Shown here piece after piece: positions 9,603-19,305 of a stretch of 64,000 nt of DNA (position 1 is its first letter; each line of letters starts with the position of its first letter). The notes beneath the pieces are model-generated. The model was not told the origin of the DNA. It worked only from the letters and a program-made list of their open reading frames with translations, and did no database searches. The translations under genes were made by a program, and so were the position numbers. Source of the DNA: Caryophanales bacterium UBA1744 (GTDB lineage Bacteria > Bacillota_I > Bacilli_A > RFN20 > CAG-826); NCBI GenBank assembly GCA_002314915.1, contig DCHU01000026.1, positions 1 to 64,000 on the forward strand, written 5' to 3'.

Positions 9603-12600
9603 TTATTCTTCGTCAAATGAGCCTTTTCCGAAGGAGAGTCCTTCTTCAAGTGCCTGCTCATTCAACACTTCTCTTGTCTCTGCTGGCTCTTCTTCACCAC
9701 GTGGGTTTGTGAGAGTTCTGATTGCAGCATTGACTTTACGCTCTTCGATGAGAGCCTGTTTTGCAAGGTTATCCATGTCAATGGTGTCGCCTTCATAGTC
9801 ATAGAGGTTAACGCTTAAGCCTAAGCCCTTAAGTTCTTTCGTAAGAACTTTGAATGCTTCTGGCATACCAGCACGTGGTCCGCGTGTAGCCTTGATGATT
9901 GATTCGTATTCTTTTCTTCTACCAACACGGTCATCGGATTTGATTGTGATCATTTCCTGGAGAACGTGGGCAGCGCCGTAAGCTTCGAGTGCCCAGACTT
10001 CCATTTCACCGAATCTCTGACCACCATTCTGAGCTTTACCTCCGAGTGGCTGCTGAGTGACTAATGAGTATGGACCTGTTGCACGAGCGTGTAACTTGTC
10101 GTCGACCATGTGGACGAGTTTAATCATATACATGATACCGACGTTGATACGCTCATCGAATCTTTCGCCTGTTCTTCCATCATAGAGGACTGTCTTGCCA
10201 TCGCTTGACATTCCAGCCTTATCCATGAGGGCTTTGATTTCGTCATCGCTGATTCCATCGAATGCTGGAGTTGCAACGCGTAATGGCTGTCCGGTCATTT
10301 CTTCGATCTTGCGGCATGCAAATCCGAGGTGGACTTCGAAGATCTGACCGATGTTCATACGTGAAGGAACACCCATTGGTGAAAGCATGACATCGATTGG
10401 TGTGCCATCGCTTAAGTATGGCATATCCTGGATAGGTAAGATTCTTGAGATAACACCCTTGTTACCGTGACGTCCGGACATCTTGTCACCTTCGGAGATC
10501 TTTCTCTTCTGGACGATGTAGACACGGACTCTCTTGATAACACCTGGAGGGAGCTGATCTTTGTTTTTACGGCTGTAGACTTTGACTTTGAGGACGATAC
10601 CTGCACCGCCGTGCTGAACACGTAATGAGGAATCCTTTCCGTCTTTTGTCTTTTCGGCGAAGATAGCCATTAAGAGCTTTTCTTCTGGAGTTGGATCGAC
10701 CTGTCCTTTTGGAGTGACCTTACCAACGAGGATGTCGCCCTCTTTAACTTCTGCGCCTGGGACGATGATTCCGTCTTCGTCGAGGAATGTCTTAGCATCT
10801 TCGCCGACGTTTGGAATATCTCTTGTGAATTCTTCTGGTCCGAGCTTTGTCTCACGGCAATCGAGATCGAATGATTCGATGTGGATTGTTGTGTAGAAGT
10901 CTTCTTTCACCATGCGCTCGGACATGATGATAGCGTCTTCGTAGTTGTAACCGTTCCAGGTCATGTAAGCGATGAGTGCGTTTCTTCCTAAGGAGAGTTC
11001 GCCGTTTCTCATAGCTGGGCCATCAGCGATGACCTGACCCTTTTCGACGTGGTCGCCAACGTGGACACATGGAACCTGGTTGATGCATGTGCCGTTGTTT
11101 GAACGGGAGAATTTCTCGAGGCTGTAGATCTTTCTATCACCTTCGGCATTCATGATGACGATTGATGATGAGTCGACCTTGCAGACTGTACCTTCTTCTG
11201 AAGAGACGACTGCTAAGCCTGAGTCTTTAGCGATGATGCCTTCCATACCTGTTCCGACGAATGGGATTTCTGGACGGAGTAATGGGAGAGCCTGACGCAT
11301 CATGTTCGCACCCATGAGAGCACGAGTTGAGTCGTCGTTTGCTAAGAATGGAATACAGGATGCTGCGATAGAGACGACCTGTTTTGGAGAGACGTCGACA
11401 TAGTCAACGAGGCTCTTCTCGACACGGATGTCATCTTCGTCGTGTCTGACGATGACTTCATCAGCGAGGATTTCCTGAACTTCGAGTGTTTCGCCACCGA
11501 AGTCGACTGGGGTCTTTGGACCGAGCTCTGTGTTACAAGCGCCGATGTAGAGACCTCTTTCGTCGTCTGCTGTTAAGTAGACAGCTTCGTCTGAGACGTA
11601 GTAGTGTCCATCTTTCTCTAAGACTTTACGATATGGAGTCTGGATGAATCCGTAATTGTTGACCTTTGCGTAGGTTGAGAGGTTGGAGATAAGACCAACG
11701 TTCTGACCTTCAGGTGTTTCAATTGGACAGATACGTCCGTAGTGTGTGTAGTGAACGTCACGAACTTCCATAGAAGCACGGTCACGGGTGATACCACCAG
11801 GACCTAAAGCGGATAATCTACGCTTGTTTGTGAGTTCTGATAATGGGTTGACCTGATCCATGAACTGTGAGAGCTGACCACCAGCGAAGAATTCTCTGAT
11901 AGCGCTTGTTAATGGACGGATGTTGACTAACTGCTGTGGTTTAGCATTGGTTAAGTCAGTGATTGTCATCTTCTGCTGAACCGTTTTAGTCATCTTGGTT
12001 AAGCCGATTCTGAACTGTGTCTGGAGTAATTCGCCGACGCAGCGGATACGTCTGTTACCAAGGTGGTCGATATCGTCGGTGTCGCCGATGCCATCCATGA
12101 TGTTGAGGTAGTAGGAGAATCCAGCGACCATATCTGAGACGGTGATTCTGGAGACTGACTTTGTTCCCTCATCGTCATTTCCTGCGAGGTTGAGGTCAGT
12201 ACCGATGATGTTGACGACTCTCTCGTCTCTCTTATCGTGTGCGTGAACCTTGACGATGTTGACTAAGTAGTGTGTATCTAAGCCGGTGTTGACATCATAT
12301 TCCTTCTTGAGGTCAACTTCGTTGTTGTGTCTCTCGAAGAATTCTGCGTCGCGGAGTTCCTGGACATCGGACTTTGTTAACTGATAACCGTCGATGAACA
12401 TCTCACCATTCTTGTTGGTGAAGACTTCGCCTGTTTCGTTGTCAATTAAGTCCTCTGCGAGGATTCTTCCGACTAAGCGGTTGTAGATACCGAGCTTGTT
12501 TGTGTATTTGAAACGTCCAGCGCGGCCGAGGTCATATCTCTTGTCATCGAAGAATTTCTGGAAGAGGAATAAAACGATGCCTTCTGGTGTGACTGGTTCG

Positions 12601-13355
12601 CCTGGTTTGAGTTTCTTGAAGATTTCGATTAAAGCTTCAGTGCCATTCTTGATGCCTGAGTCCTTGGCGAGAGTGTTTCTCATTGTCTCTGTGTCGCCAA
12701 ATAATTCAAGAATCCATGATTCTTTATCGATTCCTAATGCCTTGATTAAGGTTGTGGCAGGTCTTCTAGCCTGTCTGTCGATCTTGACGAATAAGATTCC
12801 TTTTGAATCTGATTCCCACTCGAGCCATGTACCACGTGTTGGGATGATCTGGCCTGAGTATGTGTGCTCTCCTGACTTCTCGAGGATGTCATCGAAGTAA
12901 GCACCTGGAGAACGGACGATCTGTGAGACGATAACACGTTCAGCACCGTTGATGATGAATGTGCCTGCGTCTGTCATCATTGGGACTTCGCCCATGAAGA
13001 CTTCCTGTCCTTCTTTGATTTCACCTGTGCTCTTGTCTCTTAATGAAAGAGTGACTTTGAGCTTTCTTGAATAGGTGAGGTCCGCTTCTTTACAGTGAAT
13101 GATTGTGTGCTGTGGTTCTTCCAAGCGGCATGAAACATAGTCAATGAAGACTGTTTCAGAGTTGTTTGAGATTGGGAATACTTCCTTCATGACCTCATCG
13201 ATTCCGTTCTTGAGGAACCACTCATATGATTCCTTCTGGATTTCGACTAAGTATGGGAGAGGTGCGCTACCACTGATTTTAGAAAAGTTGTAACGTCCGT
13301 TGACTCCCTGAGGATAGCTGCTGACAATCTCATCAATTTCTTTGTTGTAAGACAT
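9603..13355 (-). CDS. rpoB: DNA-directed RNA polymerase subunit beta
   Basis: The core catalytic subunit, 1250 residues, with all conserved blocks, including the rifampicin-pocket region [18 protein letters not shown] (about 496-513) and the C-terminal segment [19 protein letters not shown]. Residue 510 is Asn (codon AAC at 11826-11828) where E. coli has His526. Asn at this position has been linked to natural rifampicin insensitivity in mollicutes. The other pocket residues (Gln, Asp, Ser531-equivalent) are present. Transcribed with ybxB upstream (12 bp gap) and rpoC downstream. Confidence 0.98.
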   Translation of the reverse strand: MSYNKEIDEIVSSYPQGVNGRYNFSKISGSAPLPYLVEIQKESYEWFLKNGIDEVMKEVFPISNNSETVFIDYVSCRLEEPQHTIIHCKEADLTYSRKLKVTLSLRDKSTGEIKEGQEVFMGEVPMMTDAGTFIINGAERVIVSQIVRSPGAYFDDILEKSGEHTYSGQIIPTRGTWLEWESDSKGILFVKIDRQARRPATTLIKALGIDKESWILELFGDTETMRNTLAKDSGIKNGTEALIEIFKKLKPGEPVTPEGIVLFLFQKFFDDKRYDLGRAGRFKYTNKLGIYNRLVGRILAEDLIDNETGEVFTNKNGEMFIDGYQLTKSDVQELRDAEFFERHNNEVDLKKEYDVNTGLDTHYLVNIVKVHAHDKRDERVVNIIGTDLNLAGNDDEGTKSVSRITVSDMVAGFSYYLNIMDGIGDTDDIDHLGNRRIRCVGELLQTQFRIGLTKMTKTVQQKMTITDLTNAKPQQLVNIRPLTSAIREFFAGGQLSQFMDQVNPLSELTNKRRLSALGPGGITRDRASMEVRDVHYTHYGRICPIETPEGQNVGLISNLSTYAKVNNYGFIQTPYRKVLEKDGHYYVSDEAVYLTADDERGLYIGACNTELGPKTPVDFGGETLEVQEILADEVIVRHDEDDIRVEKSLVDYVDVSPKQVVSIAASCIPFLANDDSTRALMGANMMRQALPLLRPEIPFVGTGMEGIIAKDSGLAVVSSEEGTVCKVDSSSIVIMNAEGDRKIYSLEKFSRSNNGTCINQVPCVHVGDHVEKGQVIADGPAMRNGELSLGRNALIAYMTWNGYNYEDAIIMSERMVKEDFYTTIHIESFDLDCRETKLGPEEFTRDIPNVGEDAKTFLDEDGIIVPGAEVKEGDILVGKVTPKGQVDPTPEEKLLMAIFAEKTKDGKDSSLRVQHGGAGIVLKVKVYSRKNKDQLPPGVIKRVRVYIVQKRKISEGDKMSGRHGNKGVISRILPIQDMPYLSDGTPIDVMLSPMGVPSRMNIGQIFEVHLGFACRKIEEMTGQPLRVATPAFDGISDDEIKALMDKAGMSSDGKTVLYDGRTGERFDERINVGIMYMIKLVHMVDDKLHARATGPYSLVTQQPLGGKAQNGGQRFGEMEVWALEAYGAAHVLQEMITIKSDDRVGRRKEYESIIKATRGPRAGMPEAFKVLTKELKGLGLSVNLYDYEGDTIDMDNLAKQALIEERKVNAAIRTLTNPRGEEEPAETREVLNEQALEEGLSFGKGSFDEE

Positions 13356-13367
13356 TTGTTAGCTCCT

Positions 13368-13964
13368 TTATTTATATGCGATTATGACTTTATAGCCCTT
13401 ATGCGATTCGAGATATTCCACTTTAGAGAATAAAGAGGACAGGTGCGTATATACGCTAGGTGCGCCTTGTTGCTTTCTTATGACGATGATTAGCTTTCCG
13501 CCATCGTTGAGATGGGATTGGGCTTCGTCGTAGATGCGATAGGTGACCGCCTTGCCTGCTCGGATCGGAGGATTCGAGACTATAGTGTCAAAGGTGGAGT
13601 TTATGCTGCGGTAAACGTCGCTAGAAACGATCTCTACTCGACTTTCGACGCCAAGGTTCTTGGCATTCGTTTTTGCAAGATCGAGGGCTCGGAGGTTGAC
13701 GTCACACATGGTTACGTATCTTTCCGAGTCGAGGTGAGCAAGAATTAGTCCGATTGGTCCTACTCCACACCCAACGTCCAGAATGCTCTTTCCAAGGTCA
13801 GCCTTGGCGATGGTCTCAAGCAATAATCTAGTGCCATCATCAAGGCTCCTTTTGGAGAACACTCCTAAGTCGCTCTTTAAGTTGTATTCCTCTCCTAGAA
13901 GAGTGAATTTTATGGCGATATTTTCATGTGCCAAATCTTCATTATTTGTAAAATAATGGCTCAT
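13368..13964 (-). CDS. ybxB: YbxB/RsmC-like class I methyltransferase
   Basis: A 198-residue SAM-dependent methyltransferase. It has the glycine-rich SAM-binding motif ILDVGCGVGPIGL near residues 59-71 and a SNPPI motif near 130, equivalent to the NPPF motif of N-methyltransferases that modify bases. The family resembles the catalytic half of RsmC, which methylates guanine in 16S rRNA, but the substrate of this short form is unproven. Its place between rplL and rpoB is the Bacillus ybxB position. A hairpin attenuator precedes it. Confidence 0.85.
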   Translation of the reverse strand: MSHYFTNNEDLAHENIAIKFTLLGEEYNLKSDLGVFSKRSLDDGTRLLLETIAKADLGKSILDVGCGVGPIGLILAHLDSERYVTMCDVNLRALDLAKTNAKNLGVESRVEIVSSDVYRSINSTFDTIVSNPPIRAGKAVTYRIYDEAQSHLNDGGKLIIVIRKQQGAPSVYTHLSSLFSKVEYLESHKGYKVIIAYK

Positions 13965-13984
13965 AAATACCTCCCCTTAAATAG

Positions 13985-14030
13985 CCAAAACCCCCACCCT
14001 ATGGCGACGAGTGGTCATAGAGCGGGGTTT
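13985..14030 (-). terminator. Attenuator hairpin between rplL and ybxB-rpoB
   Basis: On the minus strand, AACCCC and CTATG pair with CATAG and GGGGTT around a loop, followed by TTTT. No promoter of comparable quality is seen just before ybxB. This is therefore best read as a partial terminator that lets a fraction of rplKAJL transcripts continue into rpoBC, as known at this position in other bacteria. Confidence 0.7.
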
Positions 14031-14053
14031 CTTTTCGATTTTTAAGTAATTAA

Positions 14054-14440
14054 TTACTTAACTTCGACGTCAGCACCTGTTGCTGCGAGAGTTGCCTTGT
14101 GAGCATCTGCTTCAACTGGGCTGATCTTCTCTTTGATAGCGCATGGAGCACCATCAACGAGCTTCTTAGCATCCATTAAGCCGAGGCCTGTGATAGCCTG
14201 GACTGCTTTGATAACAGCGACCTTTGAGCCTGAGCCGATACCCTTAAGGATAAGAGAGACTTCTGTTGGTCCCTTTGCGACTGGTCCTTCGTCCTCTGCT
14301 GGAGCTGCAGCTGCTGCGACTGGAGCTGCTGCTGTGACACCGAATTCAGCTTCGACAGCCTTGACAAGAGCGGAAAGCTCGAGTGCTGTCATCTGCTTTA
14401 ATGTGTCGATGATCTGTTCGTTTGTTAATTTCTCAGCCAT
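14054..14440 (-). CDS. rplL: 50S ribosomal protein L7/L12
   Basis: A 128-residue stalk protein. It has an N-terminal dimerisation helix (MAEKLTNEQIIDTLKQMTAL), an Ala/Pro-rich hinge (about 36-52) and the C-terminal factor-binding domain with GLGLMDAKKLVDGAP. Several copies bind L10 and recruit translation GTPases such as EF-G and EF-Tu. It follows rplJ by 17 bp, the classical order, and is followed by the attenuator before ybxB. Confidence 0.98.
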   Translation of the reverse strand: MAEKLTNEQIIDTLKQMTALELSALVKAVEAEFGVTAAAPVAAAAAPAEDEGPVAKGPTEVSLILKGIGSGSKVAVIKAVQAITGLGLMDAKKLVDGAPCAIKEKISPVEADAHKATLAATGADVEVK

Positions 14441-14457
14441 TTTAGTTTCCTCCTAAA

Positions 14458-14979
14458 TTAGTTGGCTTCTGCTGGAGCTTCAGCTCCATCAGCTTCGTCG
14501 CCACCGGCAACTGCCTTGATGGCACGCGCAAACTGCGCGACTGGTTCGTTGAGAACCATACAGAACATAGAGAGCAATGCTTCTTTTGTAGGGAGCTTTG
14601 CGACTTCCTTGAGTCCCTTCTCATCTACGACTGTTCCTTCGACTAATCCGCCACGGAGAACGAGCTTGTCGTGGTAACGTGCGAATTTGACGAGGACTGG
14701 AAGAGCTGAGCTGGTTTCCTTAGAGAAGACGAATGCGTTAGGGCCTTCAAGGTATTCCTCTAAACCAGAGATACCATTGTCCTTGAGAGCGCGGTTCACT
14801 AATGTGTTCTTGTAAACACCGAGTGTTGCATCCTTTTCTGCAAGCTTTCTACGGAGTTCAGTAAGTTCAGCGACTGTTAATCCCTGGTAAGAGACAACTG
14901 CCATTGTCTTGCTGTTCTTGAGGCCTTCGCTGATTTCAGCGACTGCGTCTTTCTTAGCTTGAAGAGCGATATTGTTCAT
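14458..14979 (-). CDS. rplJ: 50S ribosomal protein L10
   Basis: A 173-residue stalk-base protein (MNNIALQAKKDAVAEI...). It anchors L7/L12 dimers to 23S rRNA; the C-terminal helix for L12 binding ends in an Ala/Glu-rich tail. In many bacteria L10, with L12, represses its own synthesis by binding the rplJ leader, and a matching L10 leader RNA is present upstream at 15057-15108. The start has an AAAGGAGGA site at normal spacing. Confidence 0.97.
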   Translation of the reverse strand: MNNIALQAKKDAVAEISEGLKNSKTMAVVSYQGLTVAELTELRRKLAEKDATLGVYKNTLVNRALKDNGISGLEEYLEGPNAFVFSKETSSALPVLVKFARYHDKLVLRGGLVEGTVVDEKGLKEVAKLPTKEALLSMFCMVLNEPVAQFARAIKAVAGGDEADGAEAPAEAN

Positions 14980-15056
14980 TCTAAGTTCCTCCTTTCTTTG
15001 TCGACTATGTGAAGCTTGATATAACTGAGTGAGTTATGTGTTTGTTTTGTGAATGT

Positions 15057-15108
15057 GACCTCAGCAACGTGATGTATTAAGGCACTTGCCCGTTGCTATC
15101 TTAGGTAT
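15057..15108 (-). ncRNA. L10 leader (autoregulatory mRNA element of rplJL)
   Basis: The 173-bp gap between rplA and rplJ holds a structured leader. On the minus strand, ACCTAAGATAGCAACGGGC is followed by GCCTTAATACATCACGTTGCTGAGGT, split here as two parts. AGCAAC pairs with GTTGCT and ACCT with AGGT. The CCTAAGA, CCTTAAT and CTGAGGT blocks match the known L10 leader shape. It should bind L10/L12 to control rplJ and rplL translation. Identified by eye from pairing and motif order. Confidence 0.75.
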
Positions 15109-15152
15109 AACAAGCAATCCACCAATTTTGTTTTTACGTCCGAATTCCGGAA

Positions 15153-15842
15153 TTAGTTGATTCCGTTGAATGTGACGTGAATGCCAGGGCCCATTGTGGT
15201 GTGGACGACGACATTTTTCATGAATGTTCCCTTAACTGTTGAAGGGCGTGACTTCATGATTGCATCACAGACAGCTGTTAAGTTGTCGATGATCTTTGCA
15301 TCTTCGAAGCTGCAACGTGCAACTGAGATGTTGAGGTTGCCATCTTTGTCAACACGGTAAGCGATCTTACCTTTCTTGATTTCTGTGACAGCCTGACCGA
15401 TAGCCATAGTGACTGTTCCGGTCTTTGGGTTTGGCATTAAGCCTTTAGGACCTAAGAGACGGCCCATTTTTCCGAGCTCACCCATCATGTCTGGTGTAGC
15501 GACGATGATGTCGAATCCGAACCAGTTTTCAGCCTGGATCTTCTCGAGCATTTCCTTGCCACCGACGAAGTCTGCGCCTGCAGCCTTTGCTTCTTCCTGC
15601 TTACCATTTGTGATAGCTAAGACTTTCTTTGTCTTGCCGTTTCCGTGTGGAAGAACTAATGTTCCACGAATGAGCTGGTCTGCTAATGTTGGGTTAACAT
15701 TGAGCTTGAAGCTGATGTCGATTGTTGAGTCGAACTTTGTTGTAGATGTCTTCTTGAGGAGCTGTGTTGCTTCTTCAAGTGTGTAGACCTTGCTGCTGTC
15801 GACGAGTTTAGCTGCAGCAACGTATTTCTTTGCTTTCTTCAT
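15153..15842 (-). CDS. rplA: 50S ribosomal protein L1
   Basis: 229 residues, the family length. It includes the signature segment around FGFDIIVATPDMMGELGKMGRLLGPKG (shown only as a region, about residues 110-136) and the C-terminal TMGPGIHVTFN. L1 binds 23S helices 76-78 and moves with the E-site tRNA. It often also represses its own operon by binding the rplK leader. It follows rplK by 18 bp. Confidence 0.98.
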   Translation of the reverse strand: MKKAKKYVAAAKLVDSSKVYTLEEATQLLKKTSTTKFDSTIDISFKLNVNPTLADQLIRGTLVLPHGNGKTKKVLAITNGKQEEAKAAGADFVGGKEMLEKIQAENWFGFDIIVATPDMMGELGKMGRLLGPKGLMPNPKTGTVTMAIGQAVTEIKKGKIAYRVDKDGNLNISVARCSFEDAKIIDNLTAVCDAIMKSRPSTVKGTFMKNVVVHTTMGPGIHVTFNGIN

Positions 15843-15860
15843 TACTGATAGCCTCCCTCA

Positions 15861-16271
15861 TTAGTCCTTGATGGCGACGCCCATGTTGCGAGCTGTGCCT
15901 TCAACGATCTTCATAGCAGCCTCAACGTCGTTAGCGTTTAAGTCTGGCATCTTGTACTCAGCGATTTCCTTTAACTGAGCTTTTGTGATTGTTCCAACGA
16001 TGTTCTTTGGGTTGCCTGAACCTTTCTTGATTCCAGCAGCTTCAAGGATCAAACCAGTAACTGGTGATGTCTTGATGACGAAATCGTAGGATTTGTCTTC
16101 ATAGGCTGTGATGATGACAGGAACGACCTTGCCCTTTCTGTCGCCAGTCTTCGCGTTGAAGTCTGTGCAGAATTTAGCCATGTTGACACCCGCTGATGCG
16201 AGTTTTGGTCCTGGATGTGCGTCTCCGCCTGGGAGCTCCATCTTAAGGACTTTGACGATTCTTTTTGCCAT
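15861..16271 (-). CDS. rplK: 50S ribosomal protein L11
   Basis: 136 residues with the N-terminal proline-rich [17 protein letters not shown] region and the C-terminal domain that binds the GTPase-associated centre of 23S rRNA. It is the first gene of the rplKA-rplJL-ybxB-rpoBC series. Its own promoter lies at 16367-16395, because the usual neighbour nusG has been pushed away by an inserted metal-efflux operon. The leader of about 88 nt can form a GGACC/GGTCC stem that might serve L1 or L11 control. Confidence 0.98.
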   Translation of the reverse strand: MAKRIVKVLKMELPGGDAHPGPKLASAGVNMAKFCTDFNAKTGDRKGKVVPVIITAYEDKSYDFVIKTSPVTGLILEAAGIKKGSGNPKNIVGTITKAQLKEIAEYKMPDLNANDVEAAMKIVEGTARNMGVAIKD

Positions 16272-16366
16272 GTTATGTCCTCCTTATAGACTTGCATGTT
16301 GTGGCTTACTGGATCCTCGCCAAAGGACCCTACCACTGATACGCGGTCCGAAAATCGCGCTTGGTA

Positions 16367-16395
16367 ATAATACACATATGTATACGCAAGTGCAA
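16367..16395 (-). promoter_or_regulatory. Promoter of rplK operon
   Basis: TTGCAC (16390-16395), 17-bp spacer, TATTAT (16367-16372) on the minus strand. The spacer contains the near-palindrome GTATACATATGTGTAT. Transcription would start near 16360, giving a leader of about 88 nt. Confidence 0.75.
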
Positions 16396-16413
16396 ACAGT
16401 TTTTTTCACAAAT

Positions 16414-16442
16414 TTAAAAACCGCCCAGTTTTGAGCGGTTAT
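16414..16442 (-). terminator. Terminator of the metal-ATPase operon
   Basis: AACCGCTC pairs with GGGCGGTT around AAAACT, followed by TTTTAAATTT. It isolates the arsR-ATPase operon from rplK downstream. Confidence 0.9.
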
Positions 16443-16449
16443 TTTAGAA

Positions 16450-18942
16450 TTAATCGACTTTTTCCCAGTTGATTGTGAGGGTTAATAAGACGCAGAGGAC
16501 TGATAATCCGGTATCTCCAACGACTGCAATCCATAACGGGAAAGCATCTCCAAGAATCATAGATACGATCATAATGCCGACCTTAACTGCTAAGGCTAAT
16601 GCGATGAGGGCCACCGCTCTTCTCTTGCAGATTTTGGCGATTCTAATCGCTGTGACGAACTTGGATGGGTCATCGTTCATGAAGACAACATCTGCCGCTT
16701 CGATTGCAGTATCGGAACCAACTCCTCCCATAGCACAGCCAACATCGGCTAAAGCAAGGGCTGGAGCGTCGTTGATGCCATCACCAATGTATGCGACGTT
16801 GCCATTATGCTCATCAAGCTTGGATTTGATGACATCTGTCTTCTCGTTTGGCAACAGTTCAGAGTGGATTTCATCGATGCCTAATGATGCACCGAGTTCC
16901 TCTGCTCTTTCCTTCTTATCGCCGGTCAATAAGCATGCCTTGATGCCGTTCTTGTGGAGGTTTTCAATAAGGCCTTTTGATTCTTTTCTGACAACGTCGT
17001 TGAGGACGACATAACCCCAGTATTCTCTATCGACTGCAAGGTATACGATTGTGCCTGCAGCAGTAGATGATTCGACAGATATTCCCTCAAGGTCCATCAG
17101 GGACTTGTTGCCTGCAATGATGGCTTTGCCATTCCATTCGGTTTTAATGCCTTTACCCGCTACTTCCTCATAGTTCTTCTGCTCATTAGCGAGGCTTGAA
17201 GATTCGCCTACGATTGCTCTAGCGATTGGGTGGGTCGATCTAGACTCAGCAGCCTGGAGATTCTTGGTGAATTCATCCTGGGTTCCTTTGACAATATGCC
17301 ACTCAGTAACTTGGAAGTTACCATAGGTAAGTGTTCCTGTTTTATCAGTGCAGAGAGTCTTAACGTTAGCGAGTTTATCGAAGTAAGAAGAGCCTTTGAT
17401 GATGATACCTTTCTTTGATGCAAGACCCACTCCTGCAAAGAAGTTCAATGGGATAGAAATGATGATTGCGCATGGGCAAGATACGACTAGGAATGAGAGT
17501 CCTACACGCACCCATCTAGCCCATGTAGCGCCGTCTGTTATATTGAATAATGGTGGAATTACAGAGATTAAGAGAGCTAATGCAAAGACAACTGGAGTGT
17601 ATACTCTTGCGAACTTAGTGATGAACTTCTCAGCCTTGGATTTCGTTCTTGCGGACTCTTCAACTAGCTTAACGATCTTCGCGCTGGTTCTATTCTCAAA
17701 CTCAGATGTGACTCTGACTTTTAATGTTCCTGATTTAAGGATGGTTGAAGATAAAACCTCATCTCCAACGGTCTTGTAGACAGGCTCGAATTCACCGGTT
17801 AATGAAGCGCAGTCGACGTTGCCTTCACCTTCAATGATGACACCATCTGATGGGAAGCCTTCACCGACATTGACGAGGACAACGTTACCTGGTTTTAAAA
17901 GAGATGGATCGATATCGAATACACCCTCATCTGTCTCGATGTGAGCGACGAGTTCTTTAGACTCAATCGCATCGATGATTGATTGATGGGATTTCTTTGA
18001 AGCGAACTCCTCAAAGATTTCTCCAATCTGGAATAAGACGACAACGAGGACTCCATCAAACATGGTGTCTGGGTCGCCTGTGAGCAATGGTAAAAGGAAT
18101 GCGCCGATAGATGCGACCGTCATAAGTAGGTCTTCATCTAAAAGGTTCTTTAAATGGAAGATGTTCTTTAAACTCTTCCAAACGATGTCATAAGCGCAGA
18201 TTAGCCATGCACATGCACATAATGCGAAGTAAATCCAGAAATTGGCGTCACCTGTTGCGTGTGATGTGAATGCAAATTGAGCGACGAATGCGGCGGCAAG
18301 AGAAACAACGATTCTTCCGATGCTGACGAAGAATTCTTTATCAAAGAGATTTGTCTCCGCTCTCTTGTTTACGTATGGTTTAACAACGAATTCATCCTCT
18401 ACTTCAGCAATGAGTTCCTGGACCTCTTCAATGGTCATCTCCTCGCCTTTTATATAGAGCTTTCCGGTTGCGAAATCGAGGGTGGCCTCTTTGACTCTTG
18501 GGTCTTTCTCGATATGGGCAGCAGCCTCAGATGCGCAGTTTGGGCAATCTATGTTCTCAACGATGAACACCAAGTCCACGATCTTTCCGCCTTTGGCTTT
18601 CTTCTCGTGCTCGTGGTGATGTTCTCCGCAGCAGCACTCTCCCTCATGGTGGTGGTGATCGTGCTCACCTTCACAGCAACAATGTTCATGATGCTCATGC
18701 TTGTGGGTGTGGCTAGAAGCTTCAATCTCTTTAACGATGAACTCCTCTTCCACTTCCTGGATGAGGGTCTGGATTTCCTCTGCGGTTAAAGCCTCACCTT
18801 TCACATATAATTTGCCAGTAGCAAAATCCAAGGATGCCTCGAGTATTCTAGGATCCTTCTCTAAATGATCGGCTGCTTTTGCAGCGCAGTTAGGACAGTC
18901 GACGTTTTCGACTAAGAATGTTTGGTTAATGATGTCTTTCAT
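16450..18942 (-). CDS. Zinc/cadmium-type P1B ATPase with two metal-binding domains
   Basis: About 830 residues. Two HMA domains carry CxxC at Cys16/Cys19 and Cys133/Cys136, joined by a linker (about 78-114) very rich in His and Cys. Membrane helices follow, with the CPC metal site at Cys489-Pro-Cys491. The phosphorylated Asp533 is in DKTGT, and the hinge segment is GDGINDAPALALAD. The CPC site and the GSDTAIEAADVVFM segment fit ZntA/CadA exporters of Zn2+, Cd2+ or Pb2+ rather than copper pumps. The start is taken as ATG 18942, two bases after the arsR stop; a GTG at 18948 is the alternative. Control is probably by the ArsR protein. Confidence 0.93.
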   Translation of the reverse strand: MKDIINQTFLVENVDCPNCAAKAADHLEKDPRILEASLDFATGKLYVKGEALTAEEIQTLIQEVEEEFIVKEIEASSHTHKHEHHEHCCCEGEHDHHHHEGECCCGEHHHEHEKKAKGGKIVDLVFIVENIDCPNCASEAAAHIEKDPRVKEATLDFATGKLYIKGEEMTIEEVQELIAEVEDEFVVKPYVNKRAETNLFDKEFFVSIGRIVVSLAAAFVAQFAFTSHATGDANFWIYFALCACAWLICAYDIVWKSLKNIFHLKNLLDEDLLMTVASIGAFLLPLLTGDPDTMFDGVLVVVLFQIGEIFEEFASKKSHQSIIDAIESKELVAHIETDEGVFDIDPSLLKPGNVVLVNVGEGFPSDGVIIEGEGNVDCASLTGEFEPVYKTVGDEVLSSTILKSGTLKVRVTSEFENRTSAKIVKLVEESARTKSKAEKFITKFARVYTPVVFALALLISVIPPLFNITDGATWARWVRVGLSFLVVSCPCAIIISIPLNFFAGVGLASKKGIIIKGSSYFDKLANVKTLCTDKTGTLTYGNFQVTEWHIVKGTQDEFTKNLQAAESRSTHPIARAIVGESSSLANEQKNYEEVAGKGIKTEWNGKAIIAGNKSLMDLEGISVESSTAAGTIVYLAVDREYWGYVVLNDVVRKESKGLIENLHKNGIKACLLTGDKKERAEELGASLGIDEIHSELLPNEKTDVIKSKLDEHNGNVAYIGDGINDAPALALADVGCAMGGVGSDTAIEAADVVFMNDDPSKFVTAIRIAKICKRRAVALIALALAVKVGIMIVSMILGDAFPLWIAVVGDTGLSVLCVLLTLTINWEKVD

Positions 18943-18944
18943 AA

Positions 18945-19238
18945 TCACTCTGTCACGTGATCATATACGACATTTAATAGCTCAACGATGTGATGGTCCG
19001 CTAATTTGTAGAAGACCTTCGTTTTCTCTTTTCTCGTTGTGACTAAGTTAGCTTTCTTAAGGACCTTAAGCTGATGGGACACTAAAGACTGGGATGCACC
19101 CACTTCTTCAACAATCTCTGAGACCGATTTCTCATCCTCCGAGATGCTGTACATGATTTTGAGTCTTGTGAAGTCGCTTGCTACATTGAGCAACGATTCC
19201 ATCTTGTCTAGTGTTTTGTCATCAGGTAACTTTGCCAT
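18945..19238 (-). CDS. SmtB/CzrA-like zinc-sensing ArsR-family repressor
   Basis: A 97-residue winged-helix regulator with recognition helix SQSLVSHQLKVLKKA near 49-63. The last helix has Asp81, His83, His94 and Glu97, reproducing the D-x-H-x10-H-x2-E alpha-5 zinc site of SmtB. There is no cysteine, so a CadC/CmtR-type soft-metal site is absent. It should repress without zinc and release DNA when zinc is high. The start is ATG 19238 (MAKLPDD) with AAAGGA upstream; an ATG at 19256 would place the binding site inside the gene. Two identical operators flank its promoter. Co-transcribed with the ATPase. Confidence 0.9.
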   Translation of the reverse strand: MAKLPDDKTLDKMESLLNVASDFTRLKIMYSISEDEKSVSEIVEEVGASQSLVSHQLKVLKKANLVTTRKEKTKVFYKLADHHIVELLNVVYDHVTE

Positions 19239-19239
19239 A

Positions 19240-19257
19240 TATGAACGTCCTTTCATA
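19240..19257 (-). promoter_or_regulatory. Repressor operator O2 overlapping the arsR ribosome binding site
   Basis: The inverted repeat TATGAA-CGTCCT-TTCATA spans the Shine-Dalgarno region directly before the arsR start codon. Arms and spacing are identical to operator O1 at 19306-19323. TGAA-N6-TTCA is the core of SmtB/CzrA-type sites. Confidence 0.78.
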
Positions 19258-19270
19258 TTTCAACGAGGAA

Positions 19271-19299
19271 ATTATATGCATGAAAATAGAGCAGTTCAA
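19271..19299 (-). promoter_or_regulatory. Promoter of arsR-metal ATPase operon
   Basis: TTGAAC (19294-19299), 17-bp spacer, TATAAT (19271-19276) on the minus strand. It lies between the two operators, so bound repressor could block both polymerase binding and early elongation. Confidence 0.82.
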
Positions 19300-19305
19300 T
19301 AGTTT

